Below are positions 26,640-35,265 of a DNA stretch of 46,797 nt, piece after piece. Every line of letters starts with the position of its first letter. Position 1 is the stretch's first letter. A program made the position numbers and the translations under genes. Below the pieces are notes generated by a model that was given only the letters and a program-made list of their open reading frames with translations, was not told where the DNA came from and made no database searches. The DNA lies in contig JAQDPW010000005.1 in NCBI GenBank assembly GCA_027659245.1, positions 41,731 to 88,527 of the forward strand, given 5' to 3'. This DNA is from Streptococcaceae bacterium AM104-57. GTDB taxonomy: Bacteria; Bacillota; Bacilli; Lactobacillales; Streptococcaceae.

Positions 26640-27182
26640 ATGAAAAAAGAACCCCTCTATGAAAAACTAATCAAACGTATCTATGGCATTTCAGGACCAC
26701 TTGATGAACACAAACGACGCGAAGCTGACCACATCGGGAATAAAGTCTTTATGATTCTCTTTTACCTCATGACTCTAGGCAATTTCATCCCCTTTGTCCT
26801 TGCTTATAAATATCCCCAAATGGTCGCTTTCGGATATCCAATCATTATTTTTCTGGTTTCCTTGGTTTGTGCTTTCTATGTCACTACTCAAACTAAAAAA
26901 ACTGGTATTGCTGCTATCGATCCTGATATGTTGAGCCAGAAGGAAAAGAAACAGTTACGTAATCCTGGCCTTAAAGCTGGTCTGGTCTATGGAATAGCCA
27001 TGTTCATTGGAATGCCACTTCTCAATATCCTAATGGATGATAGCAAAAGCTATCTTACCGCTCTTTTGAATACAAGAAGTATCTTGTCAACCGTCGTTGC
27101 AGCCTTCTTTTTCGGATTAACAGTGCATATTGTCATCACTCTTCGTATTCAAAAAGCTAGAGAAGATCAAGACGACGATTAG
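26640..27182 (+). CDS. DUF3278-like membrane protein, copy 2
   Basis: This 180-residue paralogue of copy 1 has exactly the same length. It shares the N-terminal block LIKRIYGISGPLDEHKRREAD, four membrane segments and GIAAIDPDMLSQKEKKQLR before helix 3. It ends in a charged tail (KAREDQDDD). The duplication probably involved the gene pair rather than one gene. Confidence 0.85.
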   Translation: MKKEPLYEKLIKRIYGISGPLDEHKRREADHIGNKVFMILFYLMTLGNFIPFVLAYKYPQMVAFGYPIIIFLVSLVCAFYVTTQTKKTGIAAIDPDMLSQKEKKQLRNPGLKAGLVYGIAMFIGMPLLNILMDDSKSYLTALLNTRSILSTVVAAFFFGLTVHIVITLRIQKAREDQDDD

Positions 27183-27192
27183 GAGGAAACTT

Positions 27193-27534
27193 ATGAAATC
27201 ACTACAAACTTTAATTCTCAGTCATATTTTGGTCAGTATCTTTATGACAGTTTTCCTAGTTTATGGGCAGATTACGCGTCCTTTTCTGATCATCTTCCTC
27301 TTAGCCCTTCCTGTCTTGAACAAAGGACAAAGATTTCAGAAAATCACATCAAAAAAAATACGCCTCTTAAACGCATCTCTCTGCTTTATCCTCGTATCTT
27401 TCCCACAACTGTTAACGAATTCTATGGATTGGAGATATCTACTATTTCTAACCATCTGTATCATTTTTAGTCTAGTCTACTTCTATACTCTCTATCAACT
27501 CTTTAAAGAAGTTAATCAAAAACAAGGTTATTAA
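27193..27534 (+). CDS. Small membrane protein, pair partner 2
   Basis: This 113-residue paralogue of the 26278 protein starts at ATG 27193 with AGGAGG upstream. It has about four hydrophobic segments and a basic central loop (NKGQRFQKITSKKIRLLN). No enzyme motif is visible. It stands between DUF3278-like copies 2 and 3. Confidence 0.8.
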   Translation: MKSLQTLILSHILVSIFMTVFLVYGQITRPFLIIFLLALPVLNKGQRFQKITSKKIRLLNASLCFILVSFPQLLTNSMDWRYLLFLTICIIFSLVYFYTLYQLFKEVNQKQGY

Positions 27535-27546
27535 GAGGTCACTACC

Positions 27547-28086
27547 ATGAAAAAAGAAGACTTAACCACTCGCTTAGTTCGAAATTTCTTTCATATTCAA
27601 GGCCCCTTTGATGAATGCCGTCAAGAGGTCATCTATAAGGCTTGCGCCCGTTCCATGGTCCAAATCTTTTACTCTTCCTTCTTTCTCTTCCTGTTCTATC
27701 TGTTGTTTGGGCGCTTTATAGAGATAGTTCGAATGGCTATGCCCTATCTCTACTTCTTGATGATTTTTGCCCTCAGTCTCAAGGCAAGATATTCTACTAG
27801 AGGGCTCCACTTAGAAGATGATGAACAATCCGAGATTCCACAAATCACTTACAGCAAGCGTCAAATCCAGTTAAGAAGTTGGTTAGTTGTAACCAGCATC
27901 CCAACTCTCTACTTATTTATCCTATTTTCCAAAAAAGTAATCCTTGAAAATCACTCGATTACAGATTTCTTCTTGCAGTTTCTAGAACTCAAAACGATCG
28001 CACTTTTCCTACTAGTAGGACTTGGAGTAGGATCAATCTTCGGTACTATGACTTATTATTTTTTATCCGAACATGAAGAACAGTAG
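27547..28086 (+). CDS. DUF3278-like membrane protein, divergent copy 3
   Basis: This 179-residue protein keeps the fold and N-terminal pattern (TRLVRNFFHIQGPFDECRQE) of the other two copies and the same number of helices, but is clearly diverged. For example, the ALKAR loop and SEIPQITYSKRQIQLRS differ. It closes the operon, with a strong terminator 45 bp downstream. Without a second small partner it may be an older branch of the duplication. Confidence 0.8.
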   Translation: MKKEDLTTRLVRNFFHIQGPFDECRQEVIYKACARSMVQIFYSSFFLFLFYLLFGRFIEIVRMAMPYLYFLMIFALSLKARYSTRGLHLEDDEQSEIPQITYSKRQIQLRSWLVVTSIPTLYLFILFSKKVILENHSITDFFLQFLELKTIALFLLVGLGVGSIFGTMTYYFLSEHEEQ

Positions 28087-28130
28087 GAGAAAGCTGAACT
28101 AATTGATTGTATATGTTCGTGATAGAAGAA

Positions 28131-28162
28131 CCCCCTAACACTTCAGTGCTAGGGGCTTTTTT
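28131..28162 (+). terminator. Terminator of the XRE-membrane operon
   Basis: CCCCTAACACT pairs with AGTGCTAGGGG (one mismatch) and is followed by CTTTTTT. The T tract touches the stop of the convergent transporter gene. Confidence 0.9.
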
Positions 28163-29057
28163 AGTTCCTTAAATACCGCATATATTCTACTAATACATAG
28201 ACAAGGATTGTTAAACAAATGATCGTTTCGAGCAAAACGAGGAGGTTAAGGACTGGAAACTGCAGAATGCCTTGGGCCATTTTCAATGAAGTTGCAGTGA
28301 TGATAGTTGGGAAGGTTAGGGCTGAAAAAGCTGGTTGAAATCCCTGTTTTAAAATCCTTGGTAAACGACTGAGGACAAAGAAAAAGAAAGTTTGTGAAGC
28401 AAGGATCATGACTAGCAAAATCCAGCCATGAAGACCTGAACCTCCGATCCGAACGAGTGCTGCCAACAGTAGAGAAAAGGGAGCACAGTAGATTCCTTCT
28501 TGCCCCAGTAAAGCCCGTGGCAATGGATTACTTTTCAAATCTTGATAAATCAGAGGATAAAGGAAAAGGGTTAAGGTAAATCCAAAAATCCAAGCGCCAT
28601 AGGCAATCTCGACTATGCCCACCACTGGGTAGGTCAAGCTTGCTACTGCTATCCCCACATAAAGAACTGTCCAACTTGGCGTTGCGTTCGTTCTTGGTTT
28701 AGTCTGCACATAATTTTTAGTGAAGTAGATGATTAACCCTACATCTAGTAGAAAGGCAAACCACCAGAGAATCTGTGCAACAATGCTCATGTTCGGGGGT
28801 AAGATTCGTAATAAATACGTTGATAAAATCATCCCTGCCATGGGAAAGGTTGCCATTCCTGACAAAACAGGGGCTTTCTTTAATTCTTGCTTACTTTCAT
28901 GCCAGTTACTGAGGTGACTTACTAAAAAATAAAACCATAAAATCAAGCCTGACAAACTAAAGACGTGCGATAATAGTGGAAAAATATCCAGGATGAGATT
29001 GCCTGCTCCAGCCAATCCTAATAAGCACCCTGAAAAGGCCAAGGGGAGTTTTTTCAT
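28161..29057 (-). CDS. TDT/SLAC1-family transporter (TehA-like)
   Basis: This 298-residue membrane protein has about ten helices. The pattern fits the TDT (tellurite-resistance/dicarboxylate, SLAC1-like) family, with KLPLAFSGCLLGLAGAGNL at the start and EGIYCAPFSLLLAALVRIGG in the second half. ATG 29057 follows GGAGG at six bases. Members transport anions such as chloride, malate or sulfite. The substrate here is not evident. It is transcribed alone. Confidence 0.78.
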   Translation of the reverse strand: MKKLPLAFSGCLLGLAGAGNLILDIFPLLSHVFSLSGLILWFYFLVSHLSNWHESKQELKKAPVLSGMATFPMAGMILSTYLLRILPPNMSIVAQILWWFAFLLDVGLIIYFTKNYVQTKPRTNATPSWTVLYVGIAVASLTYPVVGIVEIAYGAWIFGFTLTLFLYPLIYQDLKSNPLPRALLGQEGIYCAPFSLLLAALVRIGGSGLHGWILLVMILASQTFFFFVLSRLPRILKQGFQPAFSALTFPTIITATSLKMAQGILQFPVLNLLVLLETIICLTILVYVLVEYMRYLRN

Positions 29058-29120
29058 GTGAACCTCCAATAGTCATGTTATTATCAGTATAGCATAAAAG
29101 CGCTTAAATGAAGTATTAAA

Positions 29121-29150
29121 AAACGAAGTTTAAAAAGATAAACCTCGTTT
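29121..29150 (-). terminator. Terminator after the acyl-CoA dehydrogenase-like gene
   Basis: On the minus strand AACGAGGTTTA pairs with TAAACTTCGTT and is followed by TTTT, 16 bp after the stop. Confidence 0.85.
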
Positions 29151-29165
29151 TTATTTTCTTTATTG

Positions 29166-30230
29166 TTAGTTTGTCGCTAGAATATGTCGCAATTGCACTG
29201 CACTAGGAGAAACAATTGGCAAAAAGGCGCCTTCATTCCAACGACGTATGAAACCGGATGTCGATTTACTAAAGTATCCTCTACCGCCACCAGCTTGTAG
29301 TTCTAACAAGAGACTTTGAGCAACAACATCAACAATATCAATTCGTAACTGGAATAGCTCACGCGGATTTCTAACGAAATAGGACTCTTCAGATAGTCCT
29401 TGATAGAGAGAATGTCGAATATCATCTAACTGTTTGACCTGATGCTGCCATTCTTCCTTCAAGACACCTCGTTTCCCCAATTCTTTTTCGACTTCTGAGA
29501 GTGAACGTTCAGCCAAACCAAAGGCTAGGCCAAATTGGTAGCCTAAAAAGGCTGGACGATTTTGCGCTAAAAATTGATGAGCATCCCTCGATAGAATCCA
29601 CTCTTCCTTTAAAGATACCTTGTTAAAAGTCAGAGCTGCTGTATTCCCTCCTTGGAGAGAGACAAATTCCAAATCTTCGGAACGACTAAAGTTTTCTGCG
29701 TCCGATGGTACGGCTACTACATAACTTGTACTCGGATCATCTGCAAATCCTGCTACAAAAATAGTGAGGAAGCGATTCCTACGAGCATTGGTTACCCAAG
29801 GAAGTCGTCCTTTTAGGTAATAATTCCCATTTTCTTCAATGATTCGAACATTTAGTTCCTCTAAGTCAGATAGATACTTGACCGCATTAGATAAGGCCGT
29901 AGCACCTGCATATTCTCCTGATAAGAGTTTTTCCAAGTAAACTTCTTTGAAATAAGCATTATCAGTATGTAGAATATTGTCTATTAAAGTTCGTTGCCCC
30001 CATGAGATAAAGGAAGCTGTTAAGGAATGTTGAGCGAGTTCTGCAAGGATATCGATAACATCTTGATCACTTCCACCTAGCCCTCCAAGAACTTTTGGTA
30101 CTCCTACACGAAAGGCACCTTCTGCAGCAATTTTCTCAATCAGCTCTTCTCCAGCTTGACATGATTTTTTGTCAATTTCATCAGCGTGCTGGTCTAACCA
30201 GCTTAAAAATTCTTCTGAAAAAAATCCCAT
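29166..30230 (-). CDS. Acyl-CoA dehydrogenase-like flavoprotein
   Basis: This 354-residue protein has the acyl-CoA dehydrogenase fold signature: an N-terminal helical part, a beta core (AGATALSN, YYLKGRLPWVTNA), and a C-terminal helical part with LELQAGGGRGYFSKSTSGFIRRWNEGA in place of the usual GGYGY...YEGT. The catalytic Glu of that loop is therefore not obvious, so it may be a flavin monooxygenase relative rather than a beta-oxidation enzyme. It follows the AhpD-like gene by 14 bp, suggesting joint oxidative metabolism. Streptococci normally lack beta-oxidation, which also argues for an atypical role. Confidence 0.82.
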   Translation of the reverse strand: MGFFSEEFLSWLDQHADEIDKKSCQAGEELIEKIAAEGAFRVGVPKVLGGLGGSDQDVIDILAELAQHSLTASFISWGQRTLIDNILHTDNAYFKEVYLEKLLSGEYAGATALSNAVKYLSDLEELNVRIIEENGNYYLKGRLPWVTNARRNRFLTIFVAGFADDPSTSYVVAVPSDAENFSRSEDLEFVSLQGGNTAALTFNKVSLKEEWILSRDAHQFLAQNRPAFLGYQFGLAFGLAERSLSEVEKELGKRGVLKEEWQHQVKQLDDIRHSLYQGLSEESYFVRNPRELFQLRIDIVDVVAQSLLLELQAGGGRGYFSKSTSGFIRRWNEGAFLPIVSPSAVQLRHILATN

Positions 30231-30244
30231 ACTTTATCCTCCTC

Positions 30245-30793
30245 TTATGCATAAGGTTGTAATTCTGGATTAATCGGTGTGTTAGCTAGGTTGTTGGCAT
30301 AGTTACAAAGACTTGCTAAACTGACACCGAGAACAACATCCAAGGCATTTTCATGCGTGTAGCCAGCTTCAAGGAATTCACTAAGAGCCTCATCTCCTAC
30401 GCGCCCTTTTGTATTGATGACTGCCAAGGTAAACTTAGCTAGGGTATCCAACTTAGGATCGCTTTCGATCGGAGTGCGATTGCGAAGGGCTTGGAGAAGG
30501 TCATCGTTCATCTGGATTTGCTTGATAGAAAAGGCTGTGTGACCAGCGACGCAGAAGGCACAACCGTTGGTTACAGCTGCTGTGATTTGCACCACTTCTC
30601 GCTCTACAGGTGTTAGACTATTGCGACGGTTGATAGCGCCGACAGTTCGGTAAGTTTCTAGGGCCGTAGGGGCATTGGCCAAAAGTCCGATAAGATTTGG
30701 GATATACCCATTGTTGTCCTTTTGTACCCTTTCAAGAACTTCTTTTACTTCTGCTGGTGCTGATTCTACTGTGTGGATAGTAAATGTTGTCAT
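30245..30793 (-). CDS. AhpD/carboxymuconolactone-decarboxylase-family protein
   Basis: This 182-residue protein carries the AhpD-type redox motif GCAFCVAGHTAFSIKQ, with the two Cys and the following His. This is typical of peroxidase-related members of the CMD family. It probably reduces peroxides or supplies electrons through the CxxC pair. It is the first gene of a two-gene operon with the acyl-CoA dehydrogenase-like flavoprotein. Confidence 0.88.
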   Translation of the reverse strand: MTTFTIHTVESAPAEVKEVLERVQKDNNGYIPNLIGLLANAPTALETYRTVGAINRRNSLTPVEREVVQITAAVTNGCAFCVAGHTAFSIKQIQMNDDLLQALRNRTPIESDPKLDTLAKFTLAVINTKGRVGDEALSEFLEAGYTHENALDVVLGVSLASLCNYANNLANTPINPELQPYA

Positions 30794-30984
30794 AAGGGAC
30801 CTCTTTTCCTTTTATAATTGAATGGTTTCTGCGAAAATCTTACGAAATCTCATCAGCCTATTGAACAAATCCTTGTCTTGATTGATGATTCATTAGCTTT
30901 TCGTTGACACTTAGTCTATCACAGAATCTATACCTTGCATAATATATATTTTAAATTCCATTGATAGAATTTCTTTATGAACAT

Positions 30985-31010
30985 AAAAAAATCACACCAA
31001 ATGTGTGATC
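30985..31010 (-). terminator. Terminator after MFS gene
   Basis: On the minus strand ATCACAC pairs with GTGTGAT around a short loop, followed by seven T residues. It lies immediately after the MFS stop. The rest of 30794-30984 is AT-rich with no gene and should hold the promoter of the AhpD-like operon. Confidence 0.88.
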
Positions 31011-31017
31011 ATAAGCG

Positions 31018-32196
31018 TTAATTTATCTGATGTTTGTTGCTAAAAACTAAGATGGACTCTACTAGCAAGCAGAATATAGCCAGGCCAAAACCAGTATATA
31101 CACCAAAATATTCTGTGATAGAACTCATTAGAAAAACAGAGGCAGAAAAGGTCAAGGTAGAGACAACTTCGATAACGGAGTAAACATTCACAAGTTCCTC
31201 CTCATCAACCGATTCCTGTAATAATACACTCTCAGGGACTTCCTTAATCTGAGATAGAAAACCAATTACTAGAGATAAGAATAGAAAAGCAGGTGGATTT
31301 GGAAATAACACTATCAACAGAGTTACTAGTGCTGTCGATAACAAAAAAAAGGTCATAGTTTGATATTTATAGGTAACAACTTTCTCAGCTAAACGGAAGA
31401 TAATAGCTCCTCCCAAGATAATCCCCAAGGAATAAGCTGTATTGACGTAGCCCCAATAACTTTCTGACTGATGTAAAATTTCAGTTACAAAAACAAGTAA
31501 AACAGAAGATACCCAAATAGTATTAGCTAGAATTTCTAAAAGATTAGCTTGAACAATAAAGCGTAATCTTGATTCTTTAACCACCAGTCGCCAACCTTTT
31601 GTGAGCGTCTCAAAACTCTTTTCAGAGGACAACTCTTCTTTTTCTACTAGTGGCAAACCAAACATCATAATCGTAGAAAGTGTAAACAAGACTAACACAA
31701 TGAGCAGACTATGATTCATTCCCAGACTCGCAAATAATAATCCTCCTAAGCCCCAACCAACTAGCTGTACACTTTCACCACTCATTGAGAGGGCTGCATT
31801 TGCTTTAGCTAAATCACTTGCATAGCGTGGAACAATCGCATAGGAAACAGGCGCTGCAAAACCATCCAAAATGGAGATAAAAATTACAATAGCGTATAAA
31901 AAAGGGATAGAGATATTTTCAGAGTACTTGAGTAGAAAAACCAAAAATGCTAGCAGAATCGTCTTACCAAATTGAGTCAAAAAAAGAACACGATTTAAAG
32001 CTAACCTCTTTGTTACTAACGGAACTAAGAAACTGGCTAAAAAATAGGATAGACCAATTAGAATTGGCACTAGGGACGTTGAAATGACCGAACCAGATAA
32101 GATAAACACATTTGCAATCACAACAACTTTAAAAAAGACATCTGCTAGATTCGCAATCCCCTGTGAAATCACTAATTTTTGAATATCTCTTGACAT
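31018..32196 (-). CDS. MFS transporter
   Basis: This 392-residue protein has about twelve membrane helices. MFS features are a basic loop after helix 2 (LVTKRLALNRVLFLTQFGKT) and a central cytoplasmic loop (about residues 175-205). I chose ATG 32196 because GGAGG lies upstream; a GTG two codons earlier lies within that ribosome site. It resembles drug or macrolide exporters of the DHA/Mef type, though the substrate is not predictable. Confidence 0.85.
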   Translation of the reverse strand: MSRDIQKLVISQGIANLADVFFKVVVIANVFILSGSVISTSLVPILIGLSYFLASFLVPLVTKRLALNRVLFLTQFGKTILLAFLVFLLKYSENISIPFLYAIVIFISILDGFAAPVSYAIVPRYASDLAKANAALSMSGESVQLVGWGLGGLLFASLGMNHSLLIVLVLFTLSTIMMFGLPLVEKEELSSEKSFETLTKGWRLVVKESRLRFIVQANLLEILANTIWVSSVLLVFVTEILHQSESYWGYVNTAYSLGIILGGAIIFRLAEKVVTYKYQTMTFFLLSTALVTLLIVLFPNPPAFLFLSLVIGFLSQIKEVPESVLLQESVDEEELVNVYSVIEVVSTLTFSASVFLMSSITEYFGVYTGFGLAIFCLLVESILVFSNKHQIN

Positions 32197-32350
32197 AAAC
32201 ACCTCCAGTTTATTTTTCTTTCACATATATATGGAGCAAGATAGGTCAGAATAAAAACAGATTTATGCTGACTATTATACAATAAATAAAAGTGCAAATA
32301 AAGGATATCATAAAAGATGTACTCTTGAATTTCATTCATCTTATGACATA

Positions 32351-32547
32351 ATACTCTTCGAAAATCAAATTCAAACCGCGTCAACGTCGCCTTGCCGTAT
32401 ATATGTTACTGACTTCGTCAGTTCTATCCACAACCTCAAAACAGTGTTTTGAGCTGACTTCGTCAGTTCTATCCACAACCTCAAAGCAGTGCTTTGAGCA
32501 ACCTGCGGCTAGTTTCCTAGTTTGCTCTTTGATTTTCATTGAGTATA
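32351..32547 (+). repeat. BOX element (A-B-B-C)
   Basis: The plus strand shows boxA (ATACTCTTCGAAAATC...CGCCTTGCCGTATATATG), two boxB units (ACTGACTTCGTCAGTTC...), and boxC (AACCTGCGGCTAGTTTCC...CATTGAGTATA). This matches the pneumococcal BOX architecture. The boxB units form hairpins. It lies between the MFS gene and the broken symporter. The 150 bp before it holds no gene. Confidence 0.93.
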
Positions 32548-32572
32548 AAATAAAAGGCTAGCCCTAGTAGTG

Positions 32573-32604
32573 AAAAAACTAGCATCTCGCAAACAGATGC
32601 TAGT
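32573..32604 (-). terminator. Terminator after symporter pseudogene
   Basis: On the minus strand ACTAGCATCT pairs with AGATGCTAGT around a 7-base loop, followed by six T residues. Confidence 0.85.
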
Positions 32605-32635
32605 CTTATCTAGAAATGGTAATATCAATCTTATA

Positions 32636-33948
32636 TTATTTATCAAAATACTTCTTCGTCTCAGCAATAACAACTGGCGATAAGGCCAAGAGGGCAATCA
32701 AGTTTGGTAGTGCCATGAGGGCATTGACAATATCCGCAATAATCCAGACCACATCCAACTCGATGAAGCCACCCAGTAAGACCATGGCAACAAAGACCAG
32801 ACGATAGAGCCAGATAAAGCGAACACCAAAGAGAAACTCAAAACAACGCTCTCCGTAATAGTTCCATCCCAAAATCGTGGTAAAGGCAAAAAGCACCAAG
32901 AAAACTGTTAAAAGAGCTGGACCAAAGAAAGAAAATACCGTAGAAAAAGCTGACTGAGTCAAAGCAACACCATTCAAATCACCGTTCCAAACACCAGTCA
33001 CCAAGATGGTCAAGCCAGTCAGGGTACAGATGATTAGAGTATCAATAAAGGTCCCTGTCATGGAAATCAAACCTTGCTCCACCGGTTCATTTGTCTTGGC
33101 TGCTGCAGCTGCAATGGGAGCCGAACCCAAACCAGATTCATTCGAGAAAACTCCACGCGCCACACCATTTTGGATAGCTGTTCGAATACTGGCCCTCCTA
33201 GTGCAGCAACTGGACTAAAAGCTGATGTAAAGACCAAGGCCAAAGTTGCAGGGATTTTCTCAATATTAAAGAAAATGACTGTCAAGGTTCCCAAGATGTA
33301 GACAATAGCCATAAAAGGAACTACTGTAGTAGAAACTTTCGAAATAGATTTGAGTCCACCAAAGACCGCAATCCCAACAAATATAGAAAGGACCAGAGCT
33401 GTAATGGTCGGTGACAAGCTGGTTGTATTTTGTATAGACTCTGTGATTGAGTTGACCTGAGTAAAGGTACCAATACCTAAGAGAGCTACCAAAACACCTG
33501 CCAAGGCAAAGAGCATCGCCAAGGGGCGCCACCTTTCTCCCATACCTAGAAGGATATAATGCATAGGTCCTCCTGCGATAGCGCCATTTTCATCCTTGGT
33601 ACGGTATTTAATGGCAAGTAGGCCTTCTGCATATTTGGTTGCCATTCCAAAGAAAGCAGCCACCCACATCCAAAAAAGAGCACCTGGTCCACCAACCTTG
33701 ATAGCCGTTGCCACCCCGATGATATTTCCCGTACCAACAGTTGCTGCTAGGGCTGTACACAAGGCAGCAAAGCTCGAAACATCACCATGTCCCTTGTCTT
33801 TGGTAAAAATAAGCTGGAAGGCCTTAGGGAGACGCAAAATTTGTAAAAGTCCTAGACGAGCAGTTAGGTAAATCCCTGTACCAACCAATAAGATCAAAAG
33901 GGGTGGTCCCCATACTAGAGCATCCAGCTCTTTTAGCAAATTTAACAT
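32636..33948 (-). pseudogene. Broken sodium:alanine/glycine symporter (AGCS family)
   Basis: Two frames together give a normal AGCS carrier of about 440 residues. The 5' frame begins MLNLLKELDALVWGPPLLILLVG-type and runs through GTGNIIGVATAI to AFSPVAALGG. The 3' frame resumes as ASIRTAIQNGVARGVFSNESGLGSAP and ends KKYFDK. The break is near 33190, where about eight bases encoding the Phe-Val-Gly usually found here appear to be missing. ATG 33948 and the glycine riboswitch upstream remain intact. As read, the protein would stop after about 290 residues and lose half its helices. Confidence 0.9.
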
Positions 33949-33977
33949 ACCATTCTCCTATCTATTCAACCCCAAAA

Positions 33978-34006
33978 GAAAGAGCACATATTAAAAACAT
34001 GTACTC
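33978..34006 (-). terminator. Terminator of the riboswitch leader
   Basis: On the minus strand GAGTACATG pairs with the imperfect ATATGTGCTC, followed by TTTCTTTT. It lies between the glycine aptamer and the symporter start. This is where the riboswitch would switch transcription on or off. Confidence 0.7.
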
Positions 34007-34045
34007 TGGAATGCATCGATAAATGCCAAAAAGCGCTCTATCATT

Positions 34046-34130
34046 GCTCTGTCCTTTTACCTGAGAGTTTGAGCAGTTGCCTGCCTTGCCCCTTCGGTGC
34101 CTTTACGGTCTCTCCAGAGTTCCGTCCATT
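34046..34130 (-). ncRNA. Glycine riboswitch
   Basis: On the minus strand the order is GGAACTCTGGAGAGACCG, a CACCGAAGGGGCAA loop, then AAACTCTCAGGTAAAAGGACAGAG. These are the conserved blocks of the glycine aptamer. It lies upstream of an AGCS amino-acid symporter gene, the usual partner in streptococci. Only one aptamer is evident, with the second-aptamer region reduced or degenerate. Confidence 0.92.
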
Positions 34131-34202
34131 TACAGTCATGAAAAATCAAACGATTTTCCACTTCTATTAAACTTCATTCGGTGTTGTATTTAATTTTTTC
34201 TT

Positions 34203-34231
34203 ATTTTACAAGAAAATTCAGCTCTTGTCAA
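34203..34231 (-). promoter_or_regulatory. Promoter of symporter leader
   Basis: TTGACA (34226-34231) and TAAAAT (34203-34208) on the minus strand are separated by 17 bp, about 70 bp upstream of the riboswitch. Confidence 0.78.
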
Positions 34232-34354
34232 TTATTTTCAGAAAAAATTATTAAATTTTCATTATTTTCGCTTTACTGAAAGTTCTATAATGAAGTTAGC
34301 CCTCCAGCCCTCCTAAAGATTAGATGGTTCAACTAGCTTATAGCTAGTACTCGA

Positions 34355-34461
34355 TTTCATTTGATAAGAGGCTTGATACTGTTAGGCTGGCGAGCCAAGG
34401 CTAAGACTAGCCTTGGTTTAGCTGACGAAACAGCTTCAAGGGTTCCTCTTGCCAAATGAAA
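34355..34461. repeat. 107-bp nested inverted repeat, possible structured RNA or IS end
   Basis: TTTCATTTGATAAGAGG (34355-34371) pairs with CCTCTTGCCAAATGAAA (34445-34461). Inside it, CTTGA/TCAAG and CTGTT/AACAG pair, and the core CCAAGGCTA-AGAC-TAGCCTTGG (34395-34416) is a perfect hairpin. There is no coding frame that explains it. It lies about 70 bp from the IS30-like fragment. Confidence 0.65.
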
Positions 34462-34533
34462 GCTCTTATAGGCATAAGAAAACACCTCTGTGTTATACTT
34501 GTTGTTCACCACAAACACAAGAAAGGCACAGAG

Positions 34534-35230
34534 ATGCAAAATCATTATACTACAAAAGCCAAACATTTGACAATCGATAGCCGTCGCTTAATCGAACGAT
34601 GGAAAAAAGAAGGGAAATCAAATAGAGAAATTGCCTCTCTACTTGGAAAAACTCCTCAAACTATCCATACTGAAATCAAGCGTGGGACAGTCCTACAAGG
34701 TGTTGGAATAGGGCGCTTCTAAAAGGTTTATTCTGCCGACTATGCTCAACAGTCTTATGAAAGTGCTGGCATCAAAAAATCCTCACACATCACGCAAGGA
34801 AATCGCTATATCAAGCAAGCTTTGACTAGGTCGGGATTAATTGCAGTACATTCTAAGGATTCAGCTTTTTCTTCTTTTTACAATCGAATTTCCCAAAGAG
34901 GAAGCAAGATGAAAGCCATCATTGCTTGCGCCCATAAGATTCTCATACTCTTCGAAAATCTCTTCAAACTGCGTCAACGTCGCCTTGCCGTATATATGTT
35001 ACTGACTTCGTCAGTTTCATCTGCAACCTCAAAACAGTGTTTCGAGCTGACTTCGTCAGTTTCATCTGCAACCTCAAAACAGTGTTTTGAGCTGACTTCG
35101 TCAGTTCTATCTACAACCTCAAAGCAGTGTTTTGAGCAACCTGCGGCTAGTTCCCTAGTTTCCTACTTTGCTCTTTGATTTTCATTGAGTATCAGAATCA
35201 TTTCTCCACCAAACAGACTTATCAAAAAGA
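34534..35230 (+). mobile_element. Insertion-sequence debris: IS30-like and IS110-like fragments
   Basis: From 34534 a short frame to 34722 encodes an IS30-type N-terminal helix-turn-helix (RRLIERWKKEGKSNREIASLLGKTPQTIHTEIKRG), then a stop. After a break, YSADYAQQSYES still looks IS30-like. From about 34765 the frame GNRYIKQALTRSG...AFSSFYNRISQRGSKMKAIIACAHK matches the C-terminal part of IS110-family transposases. A BOX element interrupts the latter at 34945-35192. The end (TKQTYQKEK-like) continues after it. None of it can be functional. Confidence 0.75.
34945..35192 (+). repeat. BOX element (A-B-B-B-C) inside IS fragment
   Basis: The order is boxA (34945 to about 34999), then three boxB units each containing ACTGACTTCGTCAGTT- or GCTGACTTCGTCAG-type hairpins, then boxC ending CATTGAGTAT. 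One base differs in the second boxB (GTTTCGAG). It splits the IS110-like remnant. Confidence 0.92.
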
Positions 35231-35233
35231 AAA

Positions 35234-35265
35234 GGCGCTAGGACTGAGGAAACAGTTCTAACGCC
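35234..35265 (-). terminator. Terminator downstream of tRNA-Thr
   Basis: A hairpin with arms GGCGCTAGGACTG and CAGTTCTAACGCC (two mismatches) is followed on the minus strand by a T-rich tract. It lies about 170 bp downstream of the tRNA gene. Bases 35270-35431 hold no gene. Confidence 0.65.

Noticed and set aside
32172..32384. Minus-strand frame over the MFS start and BOX edge
   Set aside because: No ribosome site, overlaps a well-supported gene and runs into a BOX element.
34822..35178. Plus-strand frame of 118 codons with repeated LTSSVSSATSKQCFE
   Set aside because: The repeats are translated boxB units joined to an IS fragment, not a protein repeat.
32351..35192. Possible CRISPR array from repeated units in the two BOX elements
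   Set aside because: Units are adjacent boxB modules with no spacers and no cas genes nearby.
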